Shown here: positions 23,932-34,889 of the stretch, in pieces | Position numbering within the stretch: the stretch's first letter is position 1 | Layout of the letters: the number at the start of each line of letters is the position of its first letter | Assembly (NCBI GenBank): GCA_002786065.1 | Contig: NHNY01000047.1 | Coordinates: 1-53,257 of the forward strand | Length of the DNA: 53,257 nucleotides | Direction: 5' to 3' | DNA from: Microcyclospora pomicola | Taxonomy: Eukaryota > Ascomycota > Dothideomycetes > Capnodiales | Made by a program: the position numbers and the translations under genes | Notes under the pieces: generated by a model | Database searches by the model: none | Seen by the model: only the letters and a program-made list of their open reading frames with translations | What the model was told of the DNA's origin: nothing

Positions 23932-24534
23932 TAACCCCCGTCCCTACGTTACGGAGACCCTACGTGCCGGAGTGTACAAACAGGCATATCACCCTTTGCA
24001 CCTATTTGCTCTTACTAGTCTGCCTTAGTCGTCTATAGCAACGTTGTAGTCGTTTATGTATCTACTACCGACTACATCCCGCTCACTTTGATCACGATGC
24101 TACGCTCCTACTATAGCGTATAAGAAGTAAGAGCATCGTTATGCTCTTCTTTATTAGGCCTCAAGAATCTCGTATTATCATTACAAGCAAGCTATATCTA
24201 CCTACAGGCTATTAAAGCTTAGCATATCGTACATCTTACCTAGTTATACACGACAAAGGTAGTCTAGATAGTATATAACATCGTCGCATCGCTATTTTAG
24301 GGTTGTGTCTCTTATTATAGCTACTACTAAGATGCTACGCAATAAGGCGTTTGTTCGTCGAAGCCGTAGTAGCCGATCGCGCGTAGCTTAACTAGCGCTA
24401 TATTAGCAGGTCATCTGCTACGTACGCTTCGCTATAAGCATCGCGCCTGTTACCTAGGGTCTAAGTCACACAACTATAATCTTACGTCATGATTCTTTAA
24501 TATAACTTATGTAGCGACAAGCATTATGCTAATT
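23932..24534 (-). repeat. Dispersed repeat family 1, copy D (truncated)
   Basis: Starts at the G/C-rich terminus (TAACCCCCGTCCCTACG) and runs in the opposite sense to copies A and C. A family 2 repeat inserted at a TA cuts it off at 24534. Confidence 0.75.
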
Positions 24535-25990
24535 AACGTCCGTCCCTACGTAGTAAAACACCCTGCGTGATAGGACGCAAACATGCATTTTGCAAGCTAT
24601 GTCGCTACCCTCGCATTTCCTAGTCTTTCCCTTTAGTAAACACTTTAATCATCGACCTATCGCGCACTGTTTCCTACTATCTTTATGTCTAGAGGTGCCC
24701 CTAGTATCTAGAGATTCGCTATCGAAGTGTGTAACTAGATTTACGCAAGATCTTCGCATTATACTACAGCTCGTTAGAAGGCTAATAGGTAGTCAAAACA
24801 CATAAATAAACATAGCCCACCTCTTGCGCTAGTAGCCTAGTCGAACTTATATGCAGCGTAAGCATTGCTAGTACTATTATAGGGATAAAAAAGTGATCGA
24901 TTAGTGACGCAATCTACGAAGCTCGGATACTTTAGATACTAACAAGCTTGCTAGTCGCTGACCTTAGGCAGAAAGGTGATCTTATTTACGGTGTATAAAG
25001 CACATAGAGGCAGACGAATAACTATATTACCTAACTAGCGCTATAACACATATAATGTACATGCTATTACGTAGATTACTTAGATAACAGATACTGTGCT
25101 CGTGTCTTAACATTGTAATGCTAGTGTAGCGATCCCCTACATACATCGCTATAGTAGCTTTCTAAGCCTGTGCTACTACTTGTTCGACTTCTATATGCTC
25201 TCTTTTTCGTTAGAACATGTCGATCGTAAGATAACGTCTATCCCTACGTAGTAGGACACCCTACGTAGTAGGACACATTCATAAGTTTTGCAAAATATCC
25301 TACTACCCTCTTAGTTTCTAGTCTTTCTATTAGTGCACACTTTACTTATTGCCCTGTTACGTACTGTTTCTAGCTATTTTTATATCGAGAGGTACCCGCA
25401 ATATCTAGATATCCGCTATCGAAGTGTGTAACTAGATTTGCGTAAAATCTTTACTTTATACTAGAGCTCGTTAGGTAGCTAACAGGTAGTCAAAACATAT
25501 ATGTGTACATAGCCTACCTTTTGCGCTAGCAGCTCGATCGAAACTTATGTGCAGCGTAAGCATTACTAGTGCTGTTATAGGGATGGAAAAGTAATCGCTC
25601 GGTAAGTACAAGCTACGAAGCTTAGATACTTCGGGTACTAGCAAACTTACGGTCGCCGACCTCGGACTGTAAGGACTCCCGACTTGCGTCGAACACATTA
25701 CGTAACAGTAAGAGAACGGGTTTATCACCTAATTCTATACTTAAAAGACCTCTTACAACAGATGCTGTACTTGTATCTTAACGTTATAGTTCCTACTAGT
25801 AGTCCGGGATCGAAGGGCGATCTATTTGTCTCTAGTTTAACAAGGTAAGAACACTATAACAGACGAAGAAGCTTGCTACGAGAGAGTATACGAAAGACAA
25901 GACGGAAACGTGCAGTAGTAACCTCCTACGTACATCGCTATAACAACTTTCTAAGCATATGCTACTACTTCTTCGACTTCTGTACGCCTA
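24533..25990 (+). repeat. Dispersed repeat family 2, two tandem copies
   Basis: Two head-to-tail copies begin at about 24533 (TTAACGTCCGTCCCTACGTA) and 25232 (TAACGTCTATCCCTACGTAG). They share long stretches, for example AGTAAACACTTT/AGTGCACACTTT, CGAAGTGTGTAACTAGATTT and GCAGCGTAAGCATT. The distal part of each runs into sequence that in the second copy continues into the 3' end of an NLR relic. The short ORFs in it are not convincing. Confidence 0.65.
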
Positions 25991-25999
25991 CCCTTTCTA

Positions 26000-27120
26000 C
26001 TTCGTAGCGTATCTTTTCAAGATTGGCTATAGCAAAGATTGTATAATAATGCTCCTTGCCTAGTCTCTTAATTCTGCCCTTAACAGCCTAACGCTATAGC
26101 TGCTCCGCCTCCTTCTACCGTCCTTAATTGCGGTACGTCTCGGCGAGGTTGCCTATGCTAGTTAGCGTGTCGGGATGCTCTATTCCGAGCACTGTCCTTA
26201 AAGTCTCTATTACCTTAACCTATAGCTCCTTAGCCTCCTTCGATCGTCCCTAATTCTAATACGTTAAAGCAAGATTGTTTTTGCTACTTAGCGTGTTAAG
26301 ATGATTAGCACCTAGCGTCGCCTGCCTTATCTCTATTACCTTTACCTATAGCTGCTCCGCCTCCTTCTACCGCCCTTAAGCACGTAGTACATTTCCTAGT
26401 ATCGCGGTGCTATTTAGGGCTTACTCCCTATTCTCTCTAAACATAGACGTTTATACCTGTATTAATGCTACTGCTATGCTCTCCGCCACCGCCTATTGTC
26501 CCTTTAACTATACGTACTACGCCGCGTTATACATTACTGTCGCCTATTGCAAGACAGCCTCCCTATATAATAGCTTGTAGCCTGCCGCAATCTAGGTGTG
26601 CAGGAAAAGCACCTAACACCTCGACTAGTTCTTATAATAGCTAGTAGGGAAAGCCTAATACAGACAGTAGAGGAAGCAGTCTTGAAACTTGTCGAGCTCG
26701 TCCTAGTCCTCTAACTACATCTATATCGTATCCTGCACTAGCTAGTACATCTCCTAGCTCGACCGATCCGCTATAGCTAAGATAAACGAAAAGCTTCGGA
26801 GCATTACTATGTTATCTTCGAACCTATCTACTGCCTAGATACTGTCGTCGCAGTCCGAAGTGCTGCTATTATCTCGCACTAAGCTCTCCGGGATGGCCTG
26901 CTAGTCGTAGAAGCTTATCACTAATAGCAGGTCCGCTACTAAGGGTCGTGTCTTAACGATATGCTCGAACGAGATCTGCTACGTTACTAAGATCGAGCTG
27001 CTCGCCTTGTTATGCTAGCGATTAGGGAACTGCTCGTCGCGCTAGAGCAGGCTCGTCCTCGACCTGCTACTCTGTTCCAGCTCGTCGAGATACTGCTCGA
27101 CTAACTACCTTAGCCGGCGC
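26000..27120 (-). pseudogene. NB-ARC/TPR (NLR-like) gene relic, copy 2
   Basis: The minus strand reads LVEQYLDELEQSSRSRTSLL, then ISFEHIVKTRPLVADLLLVIS, FEDNIVMLRSFSFILAIADR and DELDKFQDCFLYCLY. This is the ARC/linker part that also occurs in the copy at 15590-18390. About three TPR units follow (KEAEQL, VIEIRQATLGANHLNTLSS; VIETLRTVLGIEHPDTLTS; NLAETYRN). The P-loop half is missing: at about 27120 the sequence changes into a dynamitin frame. Gln/Trp codons have become stops. A recombination or capture joint between the two gene relics is the simplest reading. Confidence 0.8.
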
Positions 27121-27680
27121 TTACGAATGTATGCCTACTACGCCTACAGCTCCTTGTCTATCTCTGCCTGCTACTTCTCTACCTCTTCGAGCTCGTGCGC
27201 AGCTATCGCTGCCGTGCTATGCAAGGTCCGCAGACTCCGTAGGTAGGCGATAATGCTTAGCACGGTAGTGCTAAGCGATTGCAGGTTAGGTAACAGCGCG
27301 TACAGCGCGCGGAGACTGCTAAGGTCCTCTTCGCTAAGGTGTATAGATTCCGGGTCGGTCTACGTAGCGGCAAGATCGTGCGCGTCGCGGCGTAGCGTAG
27401 CGATGCGTGTGCTAGTAGCTTCGAGACTGCTAAGCGAGGTCGCGGACGTTAGGGCGTAGAGTTGTTAGTCGAGCAGGCTAAGGGTAGGGAGGAGAGGGGT
27501 AGAGATTAGGGCTAGTTTAGTCAGGTCGAGCGACGAGGTACCGAGGATCTGTTCTAGCGCAGCGAGTCGAGCGTCGAAGGTAGTAACGTAGCTAAGGAGT
27601 TGTTCTTCGGAGATGTCGTCTTCGTTATCTAGGGGTAGTACATCTGTTAAGTTGTTAGTAGGCGGCGGTGCGGATTTTCG
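27120..27680 (-). pseudogene. Dynamitin-like (dynactin subunit 2, JNM1 type) C-terminal part
   Basis: Minus strand from 27680: KSAPPPTNNL, LPLDNEDDISEEQLLSYV, TFDARLAALEQILGTSSLDL, TPLLPTLSLLD, SATSLSSLEATSTRIATLRR, LSEEDLSSLRALYALLPNLQ, IIAYLRSLRTLHSTAAI and AHELEEVEK. This is the coiled-coil C-terminal half of fungal dynamitin, a dynactin subunit that links dynein to cargo. Only a few stops interrupt it (at likely Gln/Trp codons). The N-terminal half lies at 34285-34840; the chromovirus sits between, and the frame is continuous when one TTTCG copy is kept. The far C-terminus is replaced by NLR sequence, so this was already an incomplete copy. Confidence 0.8.
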
Positions 27681-27994
27681 TGTTAAGGGCGTCTGAGGCA
27701 GAGGCTCTTATTGGATATTCTGAATAGAGGACGGTTGAAGCTAACGAGGCAGGAGATCTTGTATTCCAATCACTGAGGTTGAACAATGAGTTGTACACGA
27801 TTCTAACTAATGAAACTAGCTGCGCTATATACATAAGAGAATCGTAAGTGATCTGTGTAATCTGTGTGATCTGTGTGATCTGTGGAGGACGATGGATTAG
27901 ACAGATCACGGAGGTCATGCAAGATCGGAACTCATTCCGCGCTCCATGATACAGAGTGCTCGTGCTCAGCGTACCTTCCCGCACGCTCGTAACA
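27681..27994 (-). repeat. 3' LTR of chromovirus copy 2
   Basis: 314 bp, TGTTAAGGGCG...CTCGTAACA on the + strand. It contains four ATCTGTGTG-type units (27850-27884). It carries three RIP-type changes relative to its partner. Confidence 0.95.
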
Positions 27995-28049
27995 ACTAGC
28001 CCCTCTTCCAGTGTTCATGCCCTTATAAACCATCATCCTTCGACTAACT

Positions 28050-28547
28050 ATGCTAAAGGCACCGGCACGCACGAGTACGCAACGACGACTAGACAGGGCT
28101 AATTTAATCAACACCTTCGGAACCGATATGCCAACGAAATGTTCCCACTGCAAGGCAAACAAGACCGTGTGTCGTATGCACATTCAGTCGGGCCTCTGTA
28201 GTGAATGTAATCGTCGCAATAGCAAGGATTGCGACATCATGATTACTGCGGCAGAGTGGCAATCGCTGAGTTCCGAGAAGAGGAAATTGGATAAGCAAAT
28301 CGAGGACGCGCGGATAGCAGCTCAAGAGGCGAGCTAAGCAGTATTGCTTGCCTATAAGAAGGCTGTATCGGCGTATGCAAAAGAGCGTCGGTTGCAGCAG
28401 CAACTAGAGTTCCTAAATAGTCGTGTGAACAACGCGTTAGCCTTCGAGGAGGCGTCGATCCAACAGCAAGAGTTAGCCGAGGCTGCGGCGTTGTTGGATT
28501 TCCCTCCTAAGATGTCGACTGGGACTGCGTATCCTGTGGGTACATAG
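28050..28547 (+). CDS. Antisense accessory ORF of the chromovirus (Zn2Cys6-like plus coiled coil), one in-frame stop
   Basis: Opens MLKAPARTSTQRR and continues MPTKCSHCKANKTVC. Cysteines are spaced C-x2-C-x6-C-x8-C-x2-C-x7-C, within the Zn(II)2Cys6 cluster pattern of fungal regulators, although the usual Arg/Lys run between Cys 2 and 3 is weak (KANKTV). Then LSSEKRKLDKQIEDARIAAQ, a TAA at 28335, and an in-frame second half with heptad-like KERRLQQQLEFLNSRVNNAL and EEASIQQQEL. Copy 1 has TAG at the same codon, so it was either a Gln hit twice or a genuine end. The ORF runs towards pol, tail to tail with the chromodomain, starting next to the 3' LTR, which could act as its promoter. Function unknown; a DNA-binding or RNA-binding role is inference. 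Confidence 0.65.
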
Positions 28548-28599
28548 GAAGACGCTGAGGATTCCAACTGGTAGATGCCTATTCCTAGTGGTTTCGGTA

Positions 28600-31500
28600 G
28601 AACTGGTGTAGAAGGCTCTAGCAGTTCGTGAGATTTTCCTTTAGTTCCCAGGTATTTTCTGAATCTGGATATCCTTTCCATTTGACCAGATATCGCTGAC
28701 CTTGTTTCTTTAGAATTTTCTCGACAGCATATTCGTCTATGTCGACTTAATAGTGAAAGGTCGTCTGTAATAGTGTTTCTGAGTCTGCTAGTTCAAGTAA
28801 GGATATGTGGAACACAGGGTGGATACGTCCTGCATCTTTAGGTAGTTCGAGGAGGTAGTTGACTGGTCCTCGTACTTCTTTAATCAAAAACGGACCGACT
28901 TTAACTGCGTTAAGTTTCCTTGCTGGTCTCTTCGTTTTCAAATTTTTGGTAAGAAGATACACTTTATCCCCCTTTTTAAGCTGAGGTGTGTATTTTGATT
29001 TCTTTGTAAGCCGTGTTGTAATTGACTTTTGTGATTTCAGGATGTTATCGTGTAATTTTACGTGAACTTTCCAGAGTTGTTCCGCAGCGATCAATCCTTT
29101 TTCAGCTTCGGGACCGTCGAGGCTCTCGAGCTGAGTCGTTGGGTGTTTGCCAAAGTTCGCGAAGAACGGTGTTTCTTTCGTTGTTTCGGAGACATTATTG
29201 TTTAATGCGACTTGCGCCATTGGCAGTAACGATACCTAATTGTTTTGCGCATAATTGACATAATGTCGCATATATGCTTCGAGAGACTGGTTCATTCTCT
29301 CGGTTTGTCTATCAGTTTGTAGATGGTAGGCCGTAGACAGTTTGTGTCGTATGCCTAGCTTTGTGATTAATGTTTTCTAGAAGTTTGATGTGAACAACTT
29401 GTCTCTGTCGGACACTATGATCCTCGGTAGTCCATGGTATCGGACGAGTCTGTCGAGAACTAAGCATGACAGCTGTTCTGAGTTCATCGATTCTTTGCAT
29501 AGTATGAAGTGTGAGTACTTTATAAGTCTGTCGACAATGACAAGTATCGAGTTATATTGTACACTAGTGGTCGAGTCTGTGGACTTTGGAAGTTTAACAA
29601 TGAAGTCTATTGTGACTTGCTCCTATAGCTGTATAGGCGGTGTGGAGAATTAGATGTCTCTATATTTGGCATGTCTATCCGGCTTGTCTTGGCGGCATTC
29701 TTTGCACTTCTTAATATATCTCTCCATATGTTTCCGTATATGTTTAATTGTGAAGTGTCGTTGCATCTTTTTAATAGTTCGAGCAACACCGGGGTGTCCT
29801 TGTAAGGGGTCCGCGTGATGTCGTTGTATACATTCCAGTATCTTGTCTGGAGATATAATCTCATATTTTCCTTTCGATATCGGGAACTGTTCTTCAGTGT
29901 CTTGTGCTATGCGCAGAATCGCGTTGAATTCCTAAGCGTGGCCACTAAGACTTCCGTTAGCGTTTATCTGAAGAATTTGTTGTTCTATGTTTTCCTTTTG
30001 ACTTATGTAGTCACTCCTTCGGCTGAGTGCGTCCGCTCTGCTGTTGTCCTTGCCTAGTGTGTACTAGATGGTGAACTTGTACTGTCCTAAGAGTTCCGAC
30101 CAACGGGTCTGCCTTCGATTCAAGACCTTAGTAGTTGTAAAATATAGCAGGTTCTTGTGATCGGAGTAGATCGTAAGCTGTGGAGCTCCTTCGGCGTAAA
30201 TCCTCCAGTGTTGTAAGGCTGCGACAATCGCAAGAAGTTCCTTGTCGTAGATATCGTAGTTCTGTTCCGCTGGTGACATCTTCTTTGAGAAGTATGCTAT
30301 CGGGTGTCGTTTGTCATCAGTTGTCTGTGTAAGACAGGCCCCTATAGCTATGTCTGATATATCGGTTTCGAGTTAGATTAGTTTCGTCGTGTCAAACATT
30401 CGTAGTACGGGTTGTTCTGTACAGGCTTTCTTTAGTGCTTTGAATGCTGATTCTTGCCGTACTTCCTATTTGAAAGGCTTGTCCTTTTGGGTGAGTTCGG
30501 TAAGTGGTGTCGCGATCTTCGAGTAGTCTTTGATGAATTTCCGATTGTAATTGGCTAGTCCTAGGAACGATTGTATTTCCTTGACGTTGCTAGGCGTAGG
30601 CCATTCTTCAATAGACTTGATCTTATCCGGGTCCAGTTTGATGCCATTTACTCCGACAATGAACCCGAGGAATTTGACTTCCCTTTTGTGGAATTTACAT
30701 TTGTTGATACTGACTTTGAGGTTCCGAGAAGCGAGCTTTGCGAATACTTTCTTGACATGTTCCTTGTGTTGTTCGAGTGTGCCGTCGGTGTAGACCATGA
30801 TGTCGTCAAGATACGCAACCACGAACACGTCGAGGTACTCTCTAAGTGTGTCGTTAATAAGCTCTTACATTGACGCTGGCGCGTTAGTCAATCCGAAAGG
30901 CATAACAAGGTATTCGTAAAGTCCGTAGCGTGTTTTGAACGCTGTTTTCCATTCTTCTCCCTCAGCTATGCGTACAAGATAGTAGGCTTCCTGTAAGTCG
31001 ATAGCCGTGTACTATTTTGCTCTAGAGAATTGTGTCTGTAGTTCCTCTATGTTTGGCAGTAGATATCTGTTCTTAATCGTGATTTCGTTGAGTTTTCGGT
31101 AGTCGATAACTATTCGTAATTTCCCGTTTTTCTTTGGAACGAACATTGTAGGGTATCCTGCAGGGGATGTCGATTTCCTAATCCATCCTCGTGCCAGGTA
31201 CTTGTCTAGATACTCTTTGATAGTGTGAAGCTCTTTCGTAGAACAAGCATAGAGTAGACTATGCGTAGGTTGCTTCTCTAGTTTAAGTAGTATTTTGTGA
31301 TCCTACGGCTAGTGCTTAGGTAACGTCTTTGACGATTCCTCTTCCTGAAAGAGCTGCTTGAATTGTTGGTACTCTCTAGGGATTCTAGAAGGTTCGTGAT
31401 TCTCCTTCGCTACACTAACATTCTGTTGGCCGACGTTGTCCTATGGTTCATCCTATCGTCCGTCGATGTTGTCCTATCGTCGTGCCTGTTGTGTTTGTGG

Positions 31501-31940
31501 ATCTATCTTGTTAGTCCATCGTTGCGACTGTGGGTTCTAGTCTTCTACTGTATTGAACTCCCTTGTCTCATCTACTAGCGTACTCTGTCGCTGCGCAGGG
31601 TGAGTGCGGTCTACGCAACCGCACTGCTCAAATCTGATTATTCCTAACGTCCATAGAATAGTCGGATTGTGTCGTTTCAGCCAAGGCATACCAAGTACGA
31701 TGTCATGATTGGCTATATCAATGACGTCGAATATGATTTCCTCCTAGTGCTTCTGAACGATCATTCGTAAGGGTACCGTCTCCTTACTTACGCTAGGTAG
31801 TGATAAACCGTCTATAGCGATTACTAGGTATCCTGCGTTTCCTTTGTCATTGGTGGCGATCCTTTGACGTTTCACAAAACTGCTAGAAACGAAGTTTCTA
31901 CCCGCGCCAGAGTCTATCATAGCTGCAGTAGTGCGTCCTT
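28600..31940 (-). pseudogene. Gypsy pol of copy 2 (protease-RT-RNase H-integrase-chromodomain) with few stops
   Basis: Protease AMIDSGAGRNFVSS (31885-31925) is intact. RT has [31 protein letters not shown] and catalytic VAYLDDIMVY (30790-30825). RNase H shows [19 protein letters not shown] and DHKNLLYF (30064-30279). The integrase has the zinc-binding region and DFIVKLPKSTDSTTSV, SDRDKLFTSNF and NNVSETTKETPFFANFGKHP (28747-29220 is a 157-codon open stretch). The chromodomain KGYPDSENTWEL is at about 28650-28690, with its Trp kept, unlike copy 1. Stops occur at a limited number of former Gln/Trp codons. Frame order and catalytic residues show that the element was functional on arrival. Confidence 0.9.
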
Positions 31941-32335
31941 ATACGGTAACTGTTGTGCGGAAAACTGCTGACTTTGAAGTTTTCATGTTGTTGAGCTCTC
32001 TGCTATAACTTCCTAAGCAGGAGCTTCCCCTTTCCCTAGTAGGGTGACAGTGGTGGCGAAATAAATTGTCCCGTTCTTCGATAGTGAGCTTCGCGAGCAA
32101 GGTCCTGCTTACGTGCTTCTTCGAACGATGTGCTACTAGCTTGCTTGGCTTTTCGTTAGTCTTCTTCCACAAGCTTGTATGCTTCCTTAAGTCTAGTAGT
32201 GGCGGCTCTTATTTCCTTAGTGACTCTGAATCCGTTTACTTCGTAACTTCCGTCTCGTTAGAAGGTACTGCCGATTGGTGGAAATTCCTGGATGAAGGAT
32301 TTGAAGTTCAGGGTTGTCGGTACTTGTTGTATGCT

Positions 32336-33967
32336 CTAAACCTTCCTCCTGAAGTCGAATAGCATTTGGTCGAACTTCTGTGGGTTGAGAAATCTCCTTC
32401 CTCCTACGATCGGCATAATCTGATCGGCGGATTCAGCCATAAGCAAGACGAGTTTCTTGATTTCGGTAGCGGTGTGGATTCGGAATGTTAAGAATCCGTT
32501 ATCTCCATCACTTTCTTCGTCACTCTCGTACTTATCCGAGTCGTCCTCGTCATTGCTTTCTAGTACTTCTTCATCCGCGAAAGCTCTATCATTGTAGCTA
32601 ATAAAAGCGTTGTCGTCTTTGTGGAGTATCGTCGTGGTAGCGAAGGTGACTGGTTCATTCATTCCAAGGTCGTCAATAGTGTCGATGACGTGCCAGTTTC
32701 TGGTGATTGAGTAGCTGCACGAGGTGATATTGTTTCGGATCTCGTCAGTCAATTCTTCCCTTAGTAGCTCCAAAAGCTTAGTTAGTTCATCCTGGAGGCT
32801 GTCGATGAAGTCTAGTACGTTGTCGCGAACCTCCTGTTGGTTCGTCTCGTTCGGGAATATTTCGAACAATACCTTTATCTCGTAGTGCTCCTAGCAGTCG
32901 TCTTTCTTACAGACGGCCCAGATTCGGCTACCACAGTGAGGTTGTTCCTGTTGCTGTTCCTCATCGCTTTCTTCCTTAATCATAGGGATTATAGCGTTGA
33001 ATTGCACCTTTCGTGCAACAGCATTGAACTGTCGGGGTTGTACATTCCCCTATTGCCCCTTCGAGCGACAGTCCCTTGCTATATAGCCTTCTTTGCCACA
33101 GGCGTAACAAGTCAGTTTTCCTGCGTTGTTGCTCTTAAACCCTTTCTTAGGTCTAGCGTCTTTGCGTCGAATCGGAGTAGTAGCACTGAGATCCATTGGA
33201 TCACCATAGTGGCCGTAGTTAGAACGTCTGGCGTTCTTGTTGAAATAAGGGGTCCTTAGCGCACCGGGTCCTCTCAGTCCACGTCCTTTCTCTATGCTTC
33301 TTTCGTACAGTCTGTCGTTAAGGGTGATCGTGCGCTCGATCATTCCTATCAACGTGTCGGGTTGTACGGGGATACGCATAAGTTCGTCTTTCACCGAATC
33401 TTTCAGTCCTCTCTTATACATCACAATTAGGGCGTCGTCGTCCTATCCAGTGATCTGTCCATACTCCTAGAACTTAGCGGCATAGTCGGTGGCTGAAGTC
33501 TTTTGAGTTAGGACTTGGATCATTCGCACAGCATTAGCCTGTTCGTTGCTGATGCCGAATACGGTTCGTATCTTGTCTTTGAAACCGGCGAATGTTGAGA
33601 ACATTTGGACCACATCCTAGTCGTCGTCTTCACCTGCAAGGTGTTGAGTCAAGTAGGGCTTGACGAAATGTTGGGCCCTTCCACGGAGAAACGTAGTGGC
33701 GAACAGGGATTGCTGTCGTTCGTCCACACGGTTGAACTTGAAGTACATCGACATCTAGTTGATAAAGTCTTCGAGCTTATCGCGGTCTCTATAGTAGAGG
33801 TCGGGTTTGGCGACGAGTGACTTGAGGGCGTTACCTATGTCGGGGGCATCGGTTATAGTCACGTCGGACGAGGTAGTCGTTAGTCGGTGGCGCTGCGAGC
33901 TTCCTGCTTCGCTAGGAGCGGGAGTCCTACGAATGCTTCGGTTGTCACTTATCTTGAGGGTGTACAA
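32336..33967 (-). pseudogene. Gypsy gag of copy 2, with zinc knuckle
   Basis: Begins MYTLKISDNRSIRR at 33967, only three bases from the 5' LTR. It continues through LYYRDRDKLEDFIN and MRIPVQPDTLIGMIERTI to a CCHC knuckle, CYACGKEGYIARDC (about 33065-33110), where the His is Tyr, a CAT to TAT-type change. After a stop at a Gln codon an acidic linker (32336-32869, with EEVLESNDEDDSDKYESDEE) leads towards the protease. Gag would form the virus-like particle. Confidence 0.8.
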
Positions 33968-33970
33968 AGT

Positions 33971-34284
33971 TGTTAAGGGCGTCTGAGGCAGAGGCTCTTA
34001 TTGGATATTCTGAATAGAGGACGGTTAAAGCTAACGAGGCAGGAGATCTTGTATTCCAATCACTAAGGTTAAACAATGAGTTGTACACGATTCTAACTAA
34101 TGAAACTAGCTGCGCTATATACATAAGAGAATCGTAAGTGATCTGTGTGATCTGTGTGATCTGTGTGATCTGTAGAGGACGATGGATCAGACAGATCACG
34201 GAGGTTATGCAAGATCGGAACTCATTCCGCGCTCCATGATACAGAGTGCTCGTGCTCAGCGTGCCTTCCCGCACGCTCGTAACA
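33971..34284 (-). repeat. 5' LTR of chromovirus copy 2
   Basis: 314 bp; differs from 27681-27994 at eight positions, five of them mutated on this side. It is flanked on its right by the TTTCG target duplication. Confidence 0.95.
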
Positions 34285-34840
34285 TTTCGCTTTAATATAT
34301 AAATAACTAGTATATCTACGCTCGCGAGCAATCTGCTTAGACCCTCTAAGTTACCTCCTACTTAATCCGCCTCCCTCTTATCTACTTCTGCCTTGCCGGT
34401 TCTTTCCCTCTCTGCTTTAGCTTTGTACTCCTCTACCTCCCTCTTTAATCTTGCTATCTGCTGCTCTAGACTCTCTTCTTCCTCGTCTGCTAGCCTACTT
34501 ACTCTCCTCTGCACGCTATAACCTTTCCTCTGTCTATCTACGCGATCACTTAGATCTACGCCCCGAGTCTCGACTCTTACGCTCGTAGCGCTAAACCGAT
34601 GTCTTATACGTTCTAGGTACAGTCTTCGTTAGCTAATGCTATAAGTTTCATCGTTATCGCTATCGTCTTCCTCGCTAGTGTCGGATGCTTCTAAAGGCCC
34701 GCGATCGGAAGATAGAGATCGTAAGGTCGTAGCTATATCGTCAGTTAGGTTAGGGGTTTCGTAGATGTTAGGCGCGGTGTCGTAGCTAGGGAGCGTAGCT
34801 AGTCGACGCGGCTCGGATGTGTTAGATGCTATGCTAGGAT
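34285..34840 (-). pseudogene. Dynamitin-like (dynactin subunit 2, JNM1 type) N-terminal part
   Basis: Minus strand: LPSYDTAPNIYETPNLTDDI (family signature Y-D-x-A-P-D-V-Y-E-T-P-D-L-T-D-D), then an acidic EASDTSEEDDSDNDETY. After a TAA at a Gln codon come YLERIRHRFSATSVRVETRG, VDLSDRVDRQRKGYSVQRRV and DEEEESLEQQIARLKREVEE, reaching LLASVDILVIYILKR at the insertion site. The order matches fungal dynamitin N-termini. The start codon is not clear (a Met at 34886 opens the frame but is not family-like). The other half is at 27120-27680. Confidence 0.8.
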
Positions 34841-34889
34841 CGTGTAAAGTAGGGTAGAAGTGCTGTTTCGAAACATATATGTACACCTA

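Larger units (their letters stand above)
27681..34284 (-). mobile_element. Ty3/gypsy chromovirus, copy 2, complete with target duplication
   Basis: 6.6-kb LTR retrotransposon in minus orientation with two 314-bp LTRs (27681-27994 and 33971-34284), TG...CA ends and a TTTCG duplication at 27676-27680 and 34285-34289. Internally it carries gag with a zinc knuckle, protease, RT, RNase H, integrase, chromodomain, an antisense accessory ORF and a purine tract (GGAAGAGGGGC, about 28005-28015 on the minus strand). The LTRs differ at eight sites, all RIP-type. I see no canonical TGG primer-binding site after the 5' LTR; the gag ORF begins almost at the LTR edge. Pol has scattered RIP stops, so the copy is not autonomous. 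Confidence 0.95.
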
